Positions 52,290 to 64,000 of a DNA stretch of 64,000 bases are shown piece after piece. Numbering within the stretch: the first letter of the stretch is position 1; every line of letters begins with the position of its first letter. Under the pieces are notes generated by a model. That model was given only the letters and a program-made list of their open reading frames with translations. It made no database searches and was not told the origin of the DNA. The DNA is from Isoetes taiwanensis. Its lineage: Eukaryota; Streptophyta; Lycopodiopsida; Isoetales; Isoetaceae. Position numbers and translations under genes: made by a program. The stretch lies in assembly GCA_021234155.1 (NCBI GenBank), contig JAJEKV010000067.1, positions 3,711,279 through 3,775,278 on the forward strand. The letters are read 5' to 3'.

Positions 52290-54850
52290 TGGTAATGGAA
52301 ACTATAATGATGTCCTCGATTAATTGTTATTTCCTTTAAAACCCTTTTAATTTTATTTTCCTCTCTGCTAAGTGGTCGGATCTTTTACCGGAGTCTCTTT
52401 TGGATTTAATTTCCTTTAGGTCCTTTGTGGTTGTAATTATTTTTCTTATCCCACCATTGTGGGCTTCCACATATTTTTTATGCTAGTCTTGTAGTTTTCT
52501 TAGGACTTCTTTCCTCTATGGTTGCATGGCCAAAGTTTCTTGGCCTCCTCTATGATTCGTGTCCATGGTGTCAGCCTTTAGTTGTTAGGATTTTTGCTGT
52601 AAGTGTGTCTTTCCCTTACTACCCTTATAAATTTGCCCATCCATGTGGGCTTCCATTTTGTATGGTAGTATGGTTCCCTTTCTCGTGCTTTATTTCCTTT
52701 ATGGTGGCATCTACTCGGTTTTCCAAGATCTAAGCTTTTTAGGATTTTTATTGTATGTTTATCTTATCCCAAACCGATTGAGTGCCAGTGGACGATAAAA
52801 GTACCTTCTTCCTTCCTTCCTTCCTTTAAAGACCAGGGTATTATTTTCCTTTAGTTGTTTGTTATTTGTTTGAGTTTGTTAATCGTGGCTTGGCCTTTTG
52901 ACCTTTCCCCACCGCCTTCTCTTGAAAATTAGTTGTGCCTCCTTTGTAGGTCCTCCCTGCGTTCATAAGTTTAGGCTACTCATACATTCTTGTTGAGTCT
53001 TGCAATTTCTCCTCTTCAACGTTTCCTTCTCTTTCTCTCTGGCTTCCTACTAAGGTATTTCATGTGTCTCCCAGCATGTAATATGCTTAAGTGGTTCTAA
53101 ATGTCTCAGGCTTCCGTATTTGTCAATCTTTCTTTACTCACGCTTTTCTTTTTGATAACCCTTTGCTTAATTCAAATGCTCGTTCCTCCTGATTTCACTT
53201 TTTAATTTTCGTATTTCTTCCTCCCTTTACCTTTCTTGAACTAATTGCTAACAAACGCCTATGTTGTGCTTGGTTCTTTGCCAAAGGGTGGCGTCTTTGG
53301 ATATGGTTTTTCCTTGCTATATTCATTCTTTCTTCCCCGCCTATACCCGGCTGCAGCTTGGCTTATCCTGTGCCCTTTTTGTCCTATGGAATTTTTGCTT
53401 CTTTGTTTTGCCCTTATGCATAGTGTGTGCCAATTTAATTTATGCTTTGTTTGATCTCTTCTTCCCGCCTTTTAGCTAACCTAGTAGGCATTTCCTATCC
53501 TAGTTTTCTAAGTGCTCTACACTTCCATGTTTTGCACTTTCACTTAATCTATCCGGGCGAGTTACTTTTGACCTTTTGTCTCTTGTTGCTTCTTATATTT
53601 TCTTCAATTTTTTTTCCTTTTTGTCTTTCTTTAATCATTCGCCTTTGCTCGCATTTCTTAGCAACTTGCTGCCAGGAAGGTTTTTCCTTTTGATCTTTAT
53701 GTTTTGGTCGTTATTTCCTTGCTTCATGGTAATTGTTGGCTTTTTCCCCGGTGGGATACCTTTATTTTTTCCCTTCCTCTTTGGCCTTTGTTGGGCGTTT
53801 GATTAACAATTTGCTCTAGTTTATTTCTTGCATCTAAATGGTTTCTCCCTTTGTTCTTGTTATTTTTTTGTAATTTGCCTCTTCTTGTATAGCTGGTATC
53901 TTCATTGTAAGTTGTTCTCCAAAACAAATCCCGTTTTGTATTTTTTTCCTTTGCATTTACCCTTTGTAGTAATTGTTCCTCCGGCTTTTAGCTTGCTAAC
54001 TTTTTGCTTTTACTTCCCTTGCTAATTTGGATCTTTATTTCCGCGCCTTTAGTTCTTTGTAATAGGCATCTTTCCGTGCTTTTTAATTTCTAAAAGGCAT
54101 TGTCAGGTTTTGTTTTGCCATTTGCTTGTCTTTGACCTCCTCCCGAGATGTTTCTTTCGCTTCTATTGCTCTTTTTTCAGATTTTCTTTCTTTGTTTTGC
54201 ACTTCTTGTGCCTTTCCTTTCTTTGCTAAAGGCCTTTAAGTTCTAATTGTCTATTTTGTTTTGTGCAAGCGCCATTCTATTTTTTTGCCATTAGCCGCAC
54301 CTCTTATGCCATTTTTTTTTTTTTCCAAAAGGGTTTTGTTTCCTTCATTTGCCCCTCGGCCGCCTTGCTTTTATTTTGTCGCGAAGCAGCATCTCCTTTG
54401 CTCTTCACTTTCTTTAGCTATAGGTTAGCCCTTTTTAATGTCCCTTTGCTTTTATGATATGTGATGTCCTAAAGTTCAAAGATTTCTTTGCAACTTTACG
54501 CCTTGTTATAGCTTTCCTTATGTTTGGTAATTTTATGTTAAGTCTTTCCACGCTTCTTAGAATTTTGATGGCTCATTCGAGGTTGGTTTCCTTTTTCATT
54601 TCCCTTACACCTTGGCCTTTGATTGGGCGGTTGTTCAAGAATTTGCTTTTTTTTCTGCATGTTCCATTTTACCCTTTGTGCTTTTTTATTCTGTGTAATT
54701 CATCTCTTGTTATCGTCGCTGGCCCCCCGCTTTTGAGTTTTTCTCCAAAACAGGTTCTTTTTTATTTTTTTCATTGTTTTGTTGTAACCCTTTATGCCTT
54801 TATTTTATAAAGGCCTTTCTCGCTTTTTTATTTTAGGTCAAGTATTTGCC
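52290..54850. repeat. T-rich degenerate tandem region, copy B
   Basis: Counterpart of 18,830-21,370, including the (TTCC)n tail at 52,771-52,827. No gene. Confidence 0.5.
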
Positions 54851-55483
54851 AAGTAATCTTCCTGAAATGCATATCCTTTGCCACTCCAATCATTATTAGC
54901 AGTTACCTTGTGGATACGCACAAGACTCTATAATATGATGACAAGCAGTGAATTTTCTATGAAGGAATTTACCCTTATAAATTGAACACTACGCTAAGGG
55001 TGCTGGTAGAGATGAAAGTAGTTTAAGAGATTTTAATGAAAAATATGTCTCTTAAGAAATGATGTTATTTTTTTTAAAGTTTCATGCGATCGATCATTTT
55101 AGCTTTGACATGGATAACAACCGGTGGTGGCTATGACTGCGCAGTTCCTGTGTCTAGTTACTATTATTATACTAACTTAAGCTCCCTGGATGGTCTGTGG
55201 TACCACGCCTACCCTTGAGCAAAAATGTAGATACATGCATTGAAATTAAGGATGTGGTGAGATCCTTCTTATAAACTTATTGAATTATACCATGCTGCCA
55301 ACATGGGACTTTGGACTGGATGAAACTATTACAGCATGAAATGTTAGGATACTTTATGATATTTTATATTATTTTATAATTCCAAATGATATTTTATGAT
55401 TCCAAATGATGTATTTGTTCCGTGATCGGGATATGAATTTAAGTGGCTTTTTCTCATGTCATATGATATGAAATGACACACAC

Positions 55484-56490
55484 AATGAGAGAGCAATTAA
55501 TCGGACTTTATGGAAGATCAAGTGGAAAGAACAAAGCCTTTAATCTCGTGATCGATCGGATTACCGTGAAGAAGACAATGAGCGTAAAAAAAAATTGTTG
55601 TGAAAACTTTTTGGAAACAAGAATGCATTGCTTCTTCTATTATAATGGAGGCTTTTCGAGTAGGAAAAAAGGCAAAACTGAACCACCATATAGTGATAAA
55701 ATTTGGAGAGAAGGGAAGATAGGCTGAATATGTTAAGGAAAAGTGCTTTGCTCTGAAAGGTCCGGAAGGTTTGGATCAATGAAGATTTGACAAAAGAACA
55801 ATTATCAAATCAAGAAAGAAGAGTCAAGAAGTTCAAGGAGGTAAAAAAGTCAAAACAAAGAAGTCTTTTGGATGCGAGGACGAAGTTGTTATAAACGAAT
55901 AGAAGAAGAGACCATCGAATTGTCGCTCAGAACATCAACATGCTCACGATACCAAGGTATGTAGTATGTCAAATGTTCTTTAACAAATAGATTTGATTTG
56001 TTTTGTAGAAACCGAACATGAGCAATACTAAAACACCCGATCTAGTTGGATTTCATAAAATCTCCTCAATGAAATAGGAAATACAAGCTGCAGAGGCAAT
56101 GGAAGAATAGTTTGTTATGCCAGGAGAAAATTTCTCATAGAATCGAGAGATTAAGCTTAACTCTCAACAATATTTATGGTAGAGATTGTGGGCCAAAAAT
56201 CCATATTTTTAGCCGGTTGCTATTATGCACCCATCCACAAAAAAGGCATATGATCGTGGGAGATTATGAAAGGACCACCCTTTATTCCACTTAGAAATGA
56301 CATTCTCCAATTTTCAGAAAAAGGAGATGTCATAGTGATGGGAGACTTTAATGGCGTAACGCCAAACATGCAAGCGGCAATCTTGAAACAAGAGGGGACC
56401 TACTATGGATGGATCTAAATGGACGAAAAATGATTGTAAGGTTGTCGGTTGGGCAAAGAACTCAGAAGATACAACTTATACAACACAAAT
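55484..56490 (+). mobile_element. LINE fragment 2, copy B
   Basis: Counterpart of 21,990-23,010. The endonuclease box is readable (GDVIVMGDFNG near 56,325-56,360), but the frame is broken around it. Confidence 0.55.
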
Positions 56491-57518
56491 GGGAAAATGC
56501 CTGTTGACCCATTGTACTCAAAAGAGTATTCTGGAGGAATTGAATTCTCTACTTCGAGAATTGGAAATTCTCCCTATATTCCACCTAGCTTTAATAGGCT
56601 ATGGAATAAGCATTTCAAGCATGTGACTATAGCAACTTTAAACAACTTTGCAAAGTGCAATTTGTGTGCTAAGTTGAAGGAGACTCTTGATAAGACCACG
56701 AAAACCAAGTCAAAGGGCTAGGATAAGGGAGCATATGGAGGATCATATGACCGATCAACTATCACGTAGATCAACTTATTGGATGTGGAGTACCCTATCT
56801 CCATTGGAACCTAATAACTATCTATATATTATACATGACAAGATGGACTTGCAAAAGACTTGTCTTCCACAATTCAAGTATATATCAGAGTCATGTAGTA
56901 GATTATACCCTTTTACGATCTCAATGAATAGGGCAATCTTGCATAGGTAGTCTTAAACCTACTATGGGCACTTCAGCTTTGGAGTTGTGGAGTGATGGTC
57001 CGGGGATTTTCATATTGGGAGTGCCATGAGGTGTTTGAGAAACTATGAGAGTGGTTATAATGGTCAACTCTAGGATCCTATAACTAGCTAGGCACTACAC
57101 AGTGCATTGTTGGATGAAAACCCTAATAGTATTGAGAAGTTTAGCAAGGCAAGGTTTAAGAAGCATGGACCTAGTGAACATATTGGAGCTTCAACTTCAC
57201 GTGCTAGACCTTGAGATCTACCTAGAAGGTTCCTCTTACTGACTTGATAATTGTGCTAAACAAAATAAGAACATGTAGATGTTTTTTCTTTCCTATTCTA
57301 CTTAAAGCTATTGGTATTTTGAAAGAGTTATCCGGCATACCCATGAGGATGTGGATGCATTATTTGACAAATATAGTTGTATATTAAAAAATAAACGTAC
57401 AGTTGACCAACTAACTTTCCTAGGCTAATGGAAATCTTGCATGATATGTACTACTCCAACTCCTATAGGGTCCCTCATAGAAGAAGTGCACGCTTGGAAG
57501 ACTTTTGTGGATGGTTAT
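56490..57518 (+). pseudogene. DUF7869-like gene, copy B
   Basis: Counterpart of 23,010-24,014. Blocks YLYIIHDKMDLQKTCLPQF and HTHEDVDALFDKYS are present; for hundreds of bases it matches A exactly. It ends at the TRIM. Confidence 0.55.
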
Positions 57519-57849
57519 TGTTACGCACTAGCACCTCTAGTGATAACCAACACACCAAAAGGTGGATCCTTTAAAGAAATCATTATCCAATGGGCCCCGA
57601 CCTTTCCAAGATTTATCCCATATCCCATAGACCATATCAATTCCTTCCTCCTCGAGATGCTTGCCCTCAAGCATGTGGAACATGCCAATGTTGGCACGAG
57701 GAATTGAACCTTGGCTCTGATACCAAATGTTACGACTAGCACCTTTAGTGATAACCAATACACCAAAAAGGGTGGATGCTTTAAGGAAATCGTTATCCAA
57801 TGGGCCCCAATCTTTCCACGCTTTATCCCATACCCCATAGACCATATCA
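57519..57849 (-). mobile_element. TRIM retrotransposon, copy B
   Basis: LTR-like repeats at 57,519-57,639 and 57,728-57,849 flank a short interior with the same tRNA-Met primer site. Same position in the DUF7869-like gene as in A, so the insertion predates the A/B split. Confidence 0.75.
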
Positions 57850-58089
57850 ATTCCTCCCTCCTCGAGGTACAATTTAGTTGCTAAGATCTCGTCATTTGAG
57901 GAGGTCTCATCAACATTCGTAATCGATAAAGAAATATATCTTCATTTAGCTTAAGGCTCTTAAAGGATTGTGCATCTTTGCACCAGGTTCTCAAGTTTAT
58001 CAGGATCAAGATGACTATTAAGGCAAACAAAGTTCAGAGTCACAATGTGATAACACAACCCCTCAAATTTATGCGATAGCCTCTTTATC

Positions 58090-59411
58090 CATCTTGCATG
58101 AGGTATTGCTGAATTTAAATTGAAAGGATTGGTGTTTTCGATGGGGGATTTTAGTGGCTGGATTGCTCAACATCAAGCAAGCATTAGGTTGGAAGAGGAG
58201 AGATTTTATGGCTTCAAAAAGTTCCACTAGCGAGTTGGCAAAGATTTTCTCGATGATATAGTAGAAAATGATATGGAACATCCTGTGGCTTCAACTTTAT
58301 GATTCCTCCGAAGTAATTCTTAATGGTATATCTAATTTTTCTTCCTCCTCGGGGGTATGCCATGTATTAGCTAGTATGCTGTACTTTCTAGTGGGAGAAC
58401 AAACCTGATTGGGGCTTGTGGATGACTTTCGTGTGGAGGCAAAATCTGAGCCAGAGCACGCTGCTTTAAGATCTAATTTATCTTTAAAATTGATCACAAT
58501 AATTGCTATGAATGCTCTAATAAGTAACTTGAAGTGCAAATGGAAAAGGCAAAGGGACTATGCTATAGAAATGGAGAATGCTTTCCAATCTATTGAATGG
58601 CTAGGAGATTTGTCAAGATAGATTGTGCTCCTTCTGAATGTAATACTTTTAGTAGTTTCTAGTGTTTTTGAAAGGATTAGGGTTGATATGCATTCAAGAA
58701 AGCATTAACTGTGGTGGGATGAGGAATGTGTACAAGCTAGACATGACATTTACCAATCATATGCAAAGCTGGATGCTAGAAAAGAAATTCGAGAAAAAAA
58801 AGAAAAAAGCGATTTGAAAAGGTAGTAGGAAAGCTTGTACGGAACCCTAGTACTCTTCCCAAGGATTTTGGGCTAAACTAAAAGCAACGATATTTGTCGC
58901 AAGACTTTAATAGACACGAAGTTATTGGATTATGCCAAATGAGATCTATCACAAAGGCTTTAAGAATGTCCTATGGATTTAGTGCCTAGAAATGCCGGAC
59001 ATATTTAATGTTGAGGATGCAAAGTCATCTTTGCAAAAGATGGCAAATAGAAAATCTCATGATACCGGCTACGTTGGATTGAGATGTTTAAATGGGAGGG
59101 AGACTCTTCATGCTAAAAGTAATCGAGTTTGAACAAGATTTTAATGGTGTTTGAGCAAGATTTTAACTATCCTAAAGATGAGAGATCCAAATTGTGTTTA
59201 GAATTATCTCACTATTATGATTAGTAGTGTGATGGTTAAGCTCTTTGGGGCTATACTTGAGAAGAAAGTTTCAGGTTCGATTGACATGCAAGGGATGCAA
59301 GTCTTAGGCCAATCAGGTTTCAAAAAAGACCACTCCACTGTGGATCACCCAGTGACTTTGCACCTCATGGCAGAGGGAGCTAAGGGCTCAGGCCATGCAT
59401 TAAACTGCTAA
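58090..59411 (+). mobile_element. LINE fragment 3, copy B
   Basis: Counterpart of 24,600-25,907. The reverse transcriptase start (59,217-59,411) has the same open frame as A. Confidence 0.6.
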
Positions 59412-59429
59412 TTTGTTGATTTTACAAAC

Positions 59430-60427
59430 ATCTCACGAACATTGTTCTTGATTCCTTGGAACTTGAAAATTCAAAATTTGAAGGCAGCTTGAAAATTTCT
59501 AGATTCCGCCTCCCACATGGAGTAATATGCTCGTGAACATTGTTCTTGGTTCCTTGGAACTTGAAAATTCAAATTTTGAAGGCAGTTGAAAATTTCTAAA
59601 TTTTGCCTCCCCACAGCTGGCATCCATCTCCCTCAATGGACTTATTATTCTCAAGTTTTTTCACTCGAAAATGCAAATGGGCTTATTTTATTCTGTCCTT
59701 AATTAATATCTACAAACTTTATCCATGAAAAGCAACACATGTAAGAAAAATCTACCAAGAAAGGAACTTCCATGATAAAATCTTGATCTCCGATTGGCAA
59801 TATCATATGTTTTGTATTGATATAATATTTAGAATGGGAAGTTTTGGATATAGGTCTAATGCTTAGATTGAGGGTGCAATCTAGAACCATAGACACAAAC
59901 GTTTCTCTAATTGTAGCTGACATCTCTCTAATTGTAGTCCTTAACCTAGAAAGTTTTTAAGGGTATATCATGGGGATTTTTGTCAACCTTTTACACGTGC
60001 ATGGCATATCCCTTACAGGCAGGATAGGAATACCCTTAGGAGAAAAAACATCCTTTTTCTTTTTTGGGGCCAGTGCCAATTCAATGGTACACATCCTAAT
60101 TTCAGCCACATAAAGGACACTAAAATATTTTATTACATTACTGTGCTACATATTCGAAATGTCTTGCACTCTGAACTACGTCAGCCATCAGATCTGGTTA
60201 TCCCATAGCTCAAAGTATATATTAGGGCCTCTGGGCACCTTTCATATCAATTATAGTCATTTATGATCTGGGGCGCCTATGATTTTAAAATATGAAATAT
60301 AGGGACTTGAACCCTACCAAATAATTTAATGTTCTAATAGATAAGTAGATAAATACAACGAGCAAGCTAACGTGATTATTTTTTATTTTAGATCTACATT
60401 TTTACATATTTATTTATTGTCATGCCT
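59430..60427. other. Copy B 103-bp tandem units and gene-free stretch
   Basis: Counterpart of 25,928-26,920; close to identical to A from about 59,520 on. Confidence 0.5.
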
Positions 60428-61345
60428 TTAGACCTTCAAGTCCATCAGCAAAAATAGAAACAACAATATTAAATCAACAAAGGCTAACCCTTGGGCAAGC
60501 AAGTATTCAACCATCTTATGTAGAGTTAACAGCTCATTTTTAGATTTTAAATATCCAAAGAGATATGTTCCAAGCTCCAATGGAGATATAACTAGCAGCT
60601 TCAAAAAATAGTTGCACGCAATATGGTGGCTTTCTCGGATATCATCAAAGGCCGAACATCTAATCAATGCTTCATCCTCAACTTGTGCTTCAAGACTACA
60701 TGGACAGAAATGCAACTCTATTGGAATTCCTTGCTCTCGTCCTTTTTCAATCTGCAAAGAGTGAGAACTAAGTTTTAATATAGCAATGAGTTGTCATTTT
60801 TTTAAGTTCGCTCCTTCTTTAGGTAGGCTTGCTCCTCATATACTATCGTTCGGGAAGGGACTCGAGACACAAAACCGTAGATAGATAGGCTTGTCATTCA
60901 TCACAAAATAAAGCAGATACAATGTTTTTGAAGAATAGAGAGGGGTAGCCGACCATAGGAACAATGGAGATATAACTAGCAGCTTCAAAAACTAGTTGCA
61001 CGCAATATGGTGGCTTTCTGATATCATCAAAGGCCGAACATCTAATCAATGCTTCATCCTCAACTTGTGCTTCAAGACTACATGGACAGAAATGCAACTC
61101 TATTGGAATTCCTTGCTCTCAATCCTTTTTCAATGCAAAGAGTGAGAACTAAGTTTTAATATAGCAATGAGTTGTCATTTTTTTTGATTAAGCTCCTTCT
61201 TTAGGTAGGCTTGCTCCTCATATACTATCATTACGGGAAGGGACTTCGACGAGACACAAAACCCGCCGATAGATAGGCTTGTCATTCATCACGCCAGTTA
61301 TACAATGTTTTGAAGAATAGAGAGGGGTAGCCGACCATAGGAACA
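60428..61345 (-). pseudogene. Exon-like fragments in a tandem duplication, copy B
   Basis: Counterpart of 26,924-27,848. The 109-codon frame at 60,428-60,757 is the same as A. The second unit (from about 60,966) has small changes. Confidence 0.4.
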
Positions 61346-61752
61346 ATATCGGACTACCCCAAAAACTAAAATGTGCATAGGCAATATAGAAGGTAATGGC
61401 GACAACTTCTCATCAATGGATAAAAACCTCAACTTCGGGTTTTCGAGAAAACCCTACTGAGAAATGGTCGCCAAAAGCCTTGAATGTGTCACTGAGAACG
61501 GAGGAGATGGGTTGATGGCTTAACGAAATCCAAAATCAGCGTAACCCCTTGATGACGAAGACCTCAAATAGCGTGATTAAGACGGCTTCTTCCTCTGCAA
61601 GCAACAACAAAAAACTTCCAAAAATACCCGTAAATGGTTAGAGAAAACAAAAGGGCGTGCATAGCCATGAAAAAACAAGCGGCACCAAGAAGGTCCAGAA
61701 GATATGAGGGAATGAAAAAGATGAACAAGCACATGACAGAAAAAGAGCATCA

Positions 61753-62425
61753 CCCATAGGGTGGAAAGCAAAGACCCAACGGGTGGAGAACCATTATGTA
61801 AAAATATGCATCACCCTCGAGGTGGAAATAAACAGCATCACCCGCAGGTGGAGAATAACGCAGCAGAATGCTGATGAAACAGAAACATGAGAATAGCAAC
61901 ACCCACAAGTGGAGAACAACAAAGAGTGCATGAACAAAAATACAAATGAAAAGACTCATGCGCCACGCAGCAGTATGAACCCGAGGGAAGCCACGAGAGA
62001 GAAGAAGAGCTTCGCCGAGAAGACGCCGATAACCGAAGACGGAAATGGCCTAATATAGGTGCTCGCCCCTTCCCGTGAATGGCGATCCGATGGCTCGGAC
62101 CCATAGGGTGGAAAAAGCAAACACCTAAATCCGTGGAGAACCATTATGTAAAGTATGCATCACCCTCGAGGTGGAAATAAAATGATCACCCGCAGTGGAG
62201 AATAACGCAGCCGAACGTCATGAAACGTAAACATGAGAATAGCAACACCTACGTGGAGAACAACAAAGAAAGTGCATGAACAAAAAATACAAATGAAAAG
62301 ACCTGCATACGCCTAAGGGGTTAGGGAAGGAAGCTACGAGAGGAGAAGAAGAGTCGGCAGGAGAAGACGCCATAAACCGGGCCAAGACTTTAAATGGCCT
62401 AATATAGGTGCTCCCCGCCACCACC
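61753..62425. repeat. CACCC/GGTGG tandem duplication, copy B
   Basis: Counterpart of 28,261-28,945. The second unit (from 62,100) is more altered than the first, with several hairpin words broken. Confidence 0.6.
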
Positions 62426-62499
62426 CCAAGCAATGGATAGGATAAAGGACGCAGAGGGAAGGAGAGGAGCGAAAAGAGGGTCACGGAGGGCGGAAGAAT

Positions 62500-63317
62500 A
62501 GTGGACGAGGCATGCGAACGGCGGCAAGCGAGCTAAAGAAATCGTGATGACCACGCGCAAGTTGGTCTCGGGTGGAGAGGGCATGGGGAGAAAGGGAACT
62601 AGGGTCCAAAGAGTCCGGGTTCAAGCCAGAGGGAAGCTTTGCGCTGACGATGAGAACCAGCACGAGCGAGCCGTGGAGAAAAAAAGTTTAAACTGAAGAA
62701 GAAGAGCCGGAAGGCCTCGCTATGGATGGCATCACCCAATGACCAAAAAGGGAAGGACATTAGAGAACAAAAACAATGAAAAGAAAAGGACGCCCGCCAC
62801 AATGATGACCTCGAAGGAAGCGCCGGTATGCCAATGAGAACGACAACAAAGCAATGAAAAACAAAACCACGCAATGCGCATAATGCACATATGATATGAA
62901 TGCGGATCACGGACTTATGTCCGGGAGAGTTGTCGATTTTTGAATACGATTACGAACCAAGTCCAGAATGGGGCTACTGACCCGAAGTCCGGTGAATATG
63001 GCTATTATTCCTTCCGAACCCGTGGCCAATATCTAGATAGAGATAAGTCAACAAAGGAACCCTTCATCATGGATCCCCAAAAGAATAAACAACAATAACG
63101 ATAAATAAGAAGGAAGAATAACAAGTAAATGAGATAATAAGGCAAAAGGAAAAGATTATGCATAGGAATGTAAAAATGCATAGACATAAAGATCGAACGA
63201 GAACATGGAGATGTTGAGTAGAGTCGCACAATCGAAATGTGGGAGAGGACGAGGACCCCAAAGAACCATGAGTAAACAAGAAAGAGAGAGAGAAAGAGAG
63301 AGAGAAGAAGAAGAAGA

Positions 63318-63397
<80 letters not shown>

Positions 63398-63560
63398 AAA
63401 CCTCCAAGTGTTGAGTTGGGTCACGGGCAACGAGTGAGAGTGAGAGAAGAAGAGGAGCCCAGACCTCGAAATGCACGCAAAGACATGTGGAACCTCCCAA
63501 GAACCCCAATGTGTGCGATGAAATAGGGAGGAGATTGAGGGAGAAGAAGCAGATATGTCA
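62500..63560. repeat. Copy B exon-like block and (GA)n block
   Basis: Counterpart of 29,040-30,110, with the GA run at 63,278-63,394. No gene. Confidence 0.55.
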
Positions 63561-64000
63561 ACACAAATCAAGAGGAAAATCACGAAGGGAATGAAGGTAA
63601 AATATAAAAGAACGCCCAATGATAGGACCGAATGAATGGGCATGACTGAAGCGGCAAAAGTCGTGCTGCATAACAACAAGCACTCAAATTGATGTGAGTG
63701 ATGAGTAATGAGCAAAATCAACAATACATGAAAAAGAGAAGATAGCATCACCCGGAAGGTGGAGAAAAAGCGTCACCTAGTGGGTGGAAGAAAAACCATG
63801 AGAAATAAAAATTGCATCCCTCATCAAGGTGGAAAAAGAGGTAGCACCACCCACAAAAAATAGTCCAAGAGAAACTCACAGCACAATGCACAAAGATAAC
63901 CCAACGTACTATGAACAAAGAGCTCAACGACTAGCTAGGAATGAATTCCCTGGCAAATGATGCATAAGGATAGCATAATACACAATGCACAATTATAGCA
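63561..64000. other. Copy B gene-free tail
   Basis: Counterpart of about 30,080-30,520, with the CACCCGGAAGGTGG words near 63,750. The duplication continues past the window. Confidence 0.5.

Larger units (their letters stand above)
36830..64000. other. Copy B of the 27-29 kb direct duplication
   Basis: From about 36,830 to the window end the sequence follows copy A (1,164 to about 30,520) in order and orientation. The offset starts at about 35,666 and falls to about 33,586 past the Helitron 1 site, because B lacks that 2,055-bp insertion. It starts abruptly inside the transposase gene. Divergence is uneven: 56,470-57,200 and 59,220-60,780 are almost identical to A, whereas 36,900-45,200 and 49,300-53,600 differ every few tens of bases, mostly at or beside CG and CAG/CTG. 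It may be a true duplication, the other haplotype, or an assembly redundancy. Confidence 0.9.

Overview
This window is repeat-rich nuclear DNA from a land plant. The evidence is decayed Ty3/gypsy chromovirus pol with long LTRs, Helitrons with clean termini, LINE fragments, a TRIM primed by initiator tRNA-Met, and plant-type introns. No complete conserved host gene was recognised, and almost every coding stretch is transposon-derived and broken. The DUF7869-like gene, the transposase-like gene with WSDG and HGKG motifs, and the abundance of long microsatellites would fit a fern, lycophyte or bryophyte better than a typical angiosperm, but that is inference and the species is not identified.

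The dominant structure is a large direct duplication. Copy A (about 1,164-30,520) reappears in the same order and orientation as copy B (about 36,830-64,000), and B runs off the window. Between them lie the end of A, a reverse-strand LTR (32,266-33,901) and a decayed chromovirus pol (33,902-36,829) that is cut where B begins. Many A/B differences are small indels and substitutions clustered at CG and CAG/CTG sites, while other blocks over 1 kb are almost identical. This looks like patchily polished long-read sequence, so B may be a second haplotype or uncollapsed contig rather than a true tandem duplication. At least one difference is biological: A carries a 2,055-bp Helitron (4,907-6,961) whose unoccupied A|T target site is preserved in B (40,547/40,548).

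Layout of copy A. At 1-10,060 there is a transposon-like module: a plus-strand transposase-like gene (600-2,094) converging on minus-strand genes (2,635-9,950), one of which has a Ulp1-type cysteine protease domain. Arrays and hairpins of TGTACAT lie at the module's edges and in an intron. At 10,060-16,618 there is non-coding retroelement DNA with tandem repeats, interrupted by a second Helitron (11,854-14,255), followed by a polypurine tract and a 1.67-kb LTR. At 16,619-26,110 there are retroposon 3' tails grown into microsatellites, three LINE fragments, a T-rich degenerate tandem region, a DUF7869-like gene, and a 332-bp TRIM inserted in that gene. At 26,110-32,265 there are exon-like pieces in a 387-bp tandem duplication, a 356-bp tandem duplication rich in CACCC/GGTGG hairpins, and two related GA-microsatellite blocks.

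No operon-like organisation, tRNA, rRNA or CRISPR was seen. The elements act as nested mobile DNA, and the two-gene TGTACAT module is the best candidate for an undescribed system.
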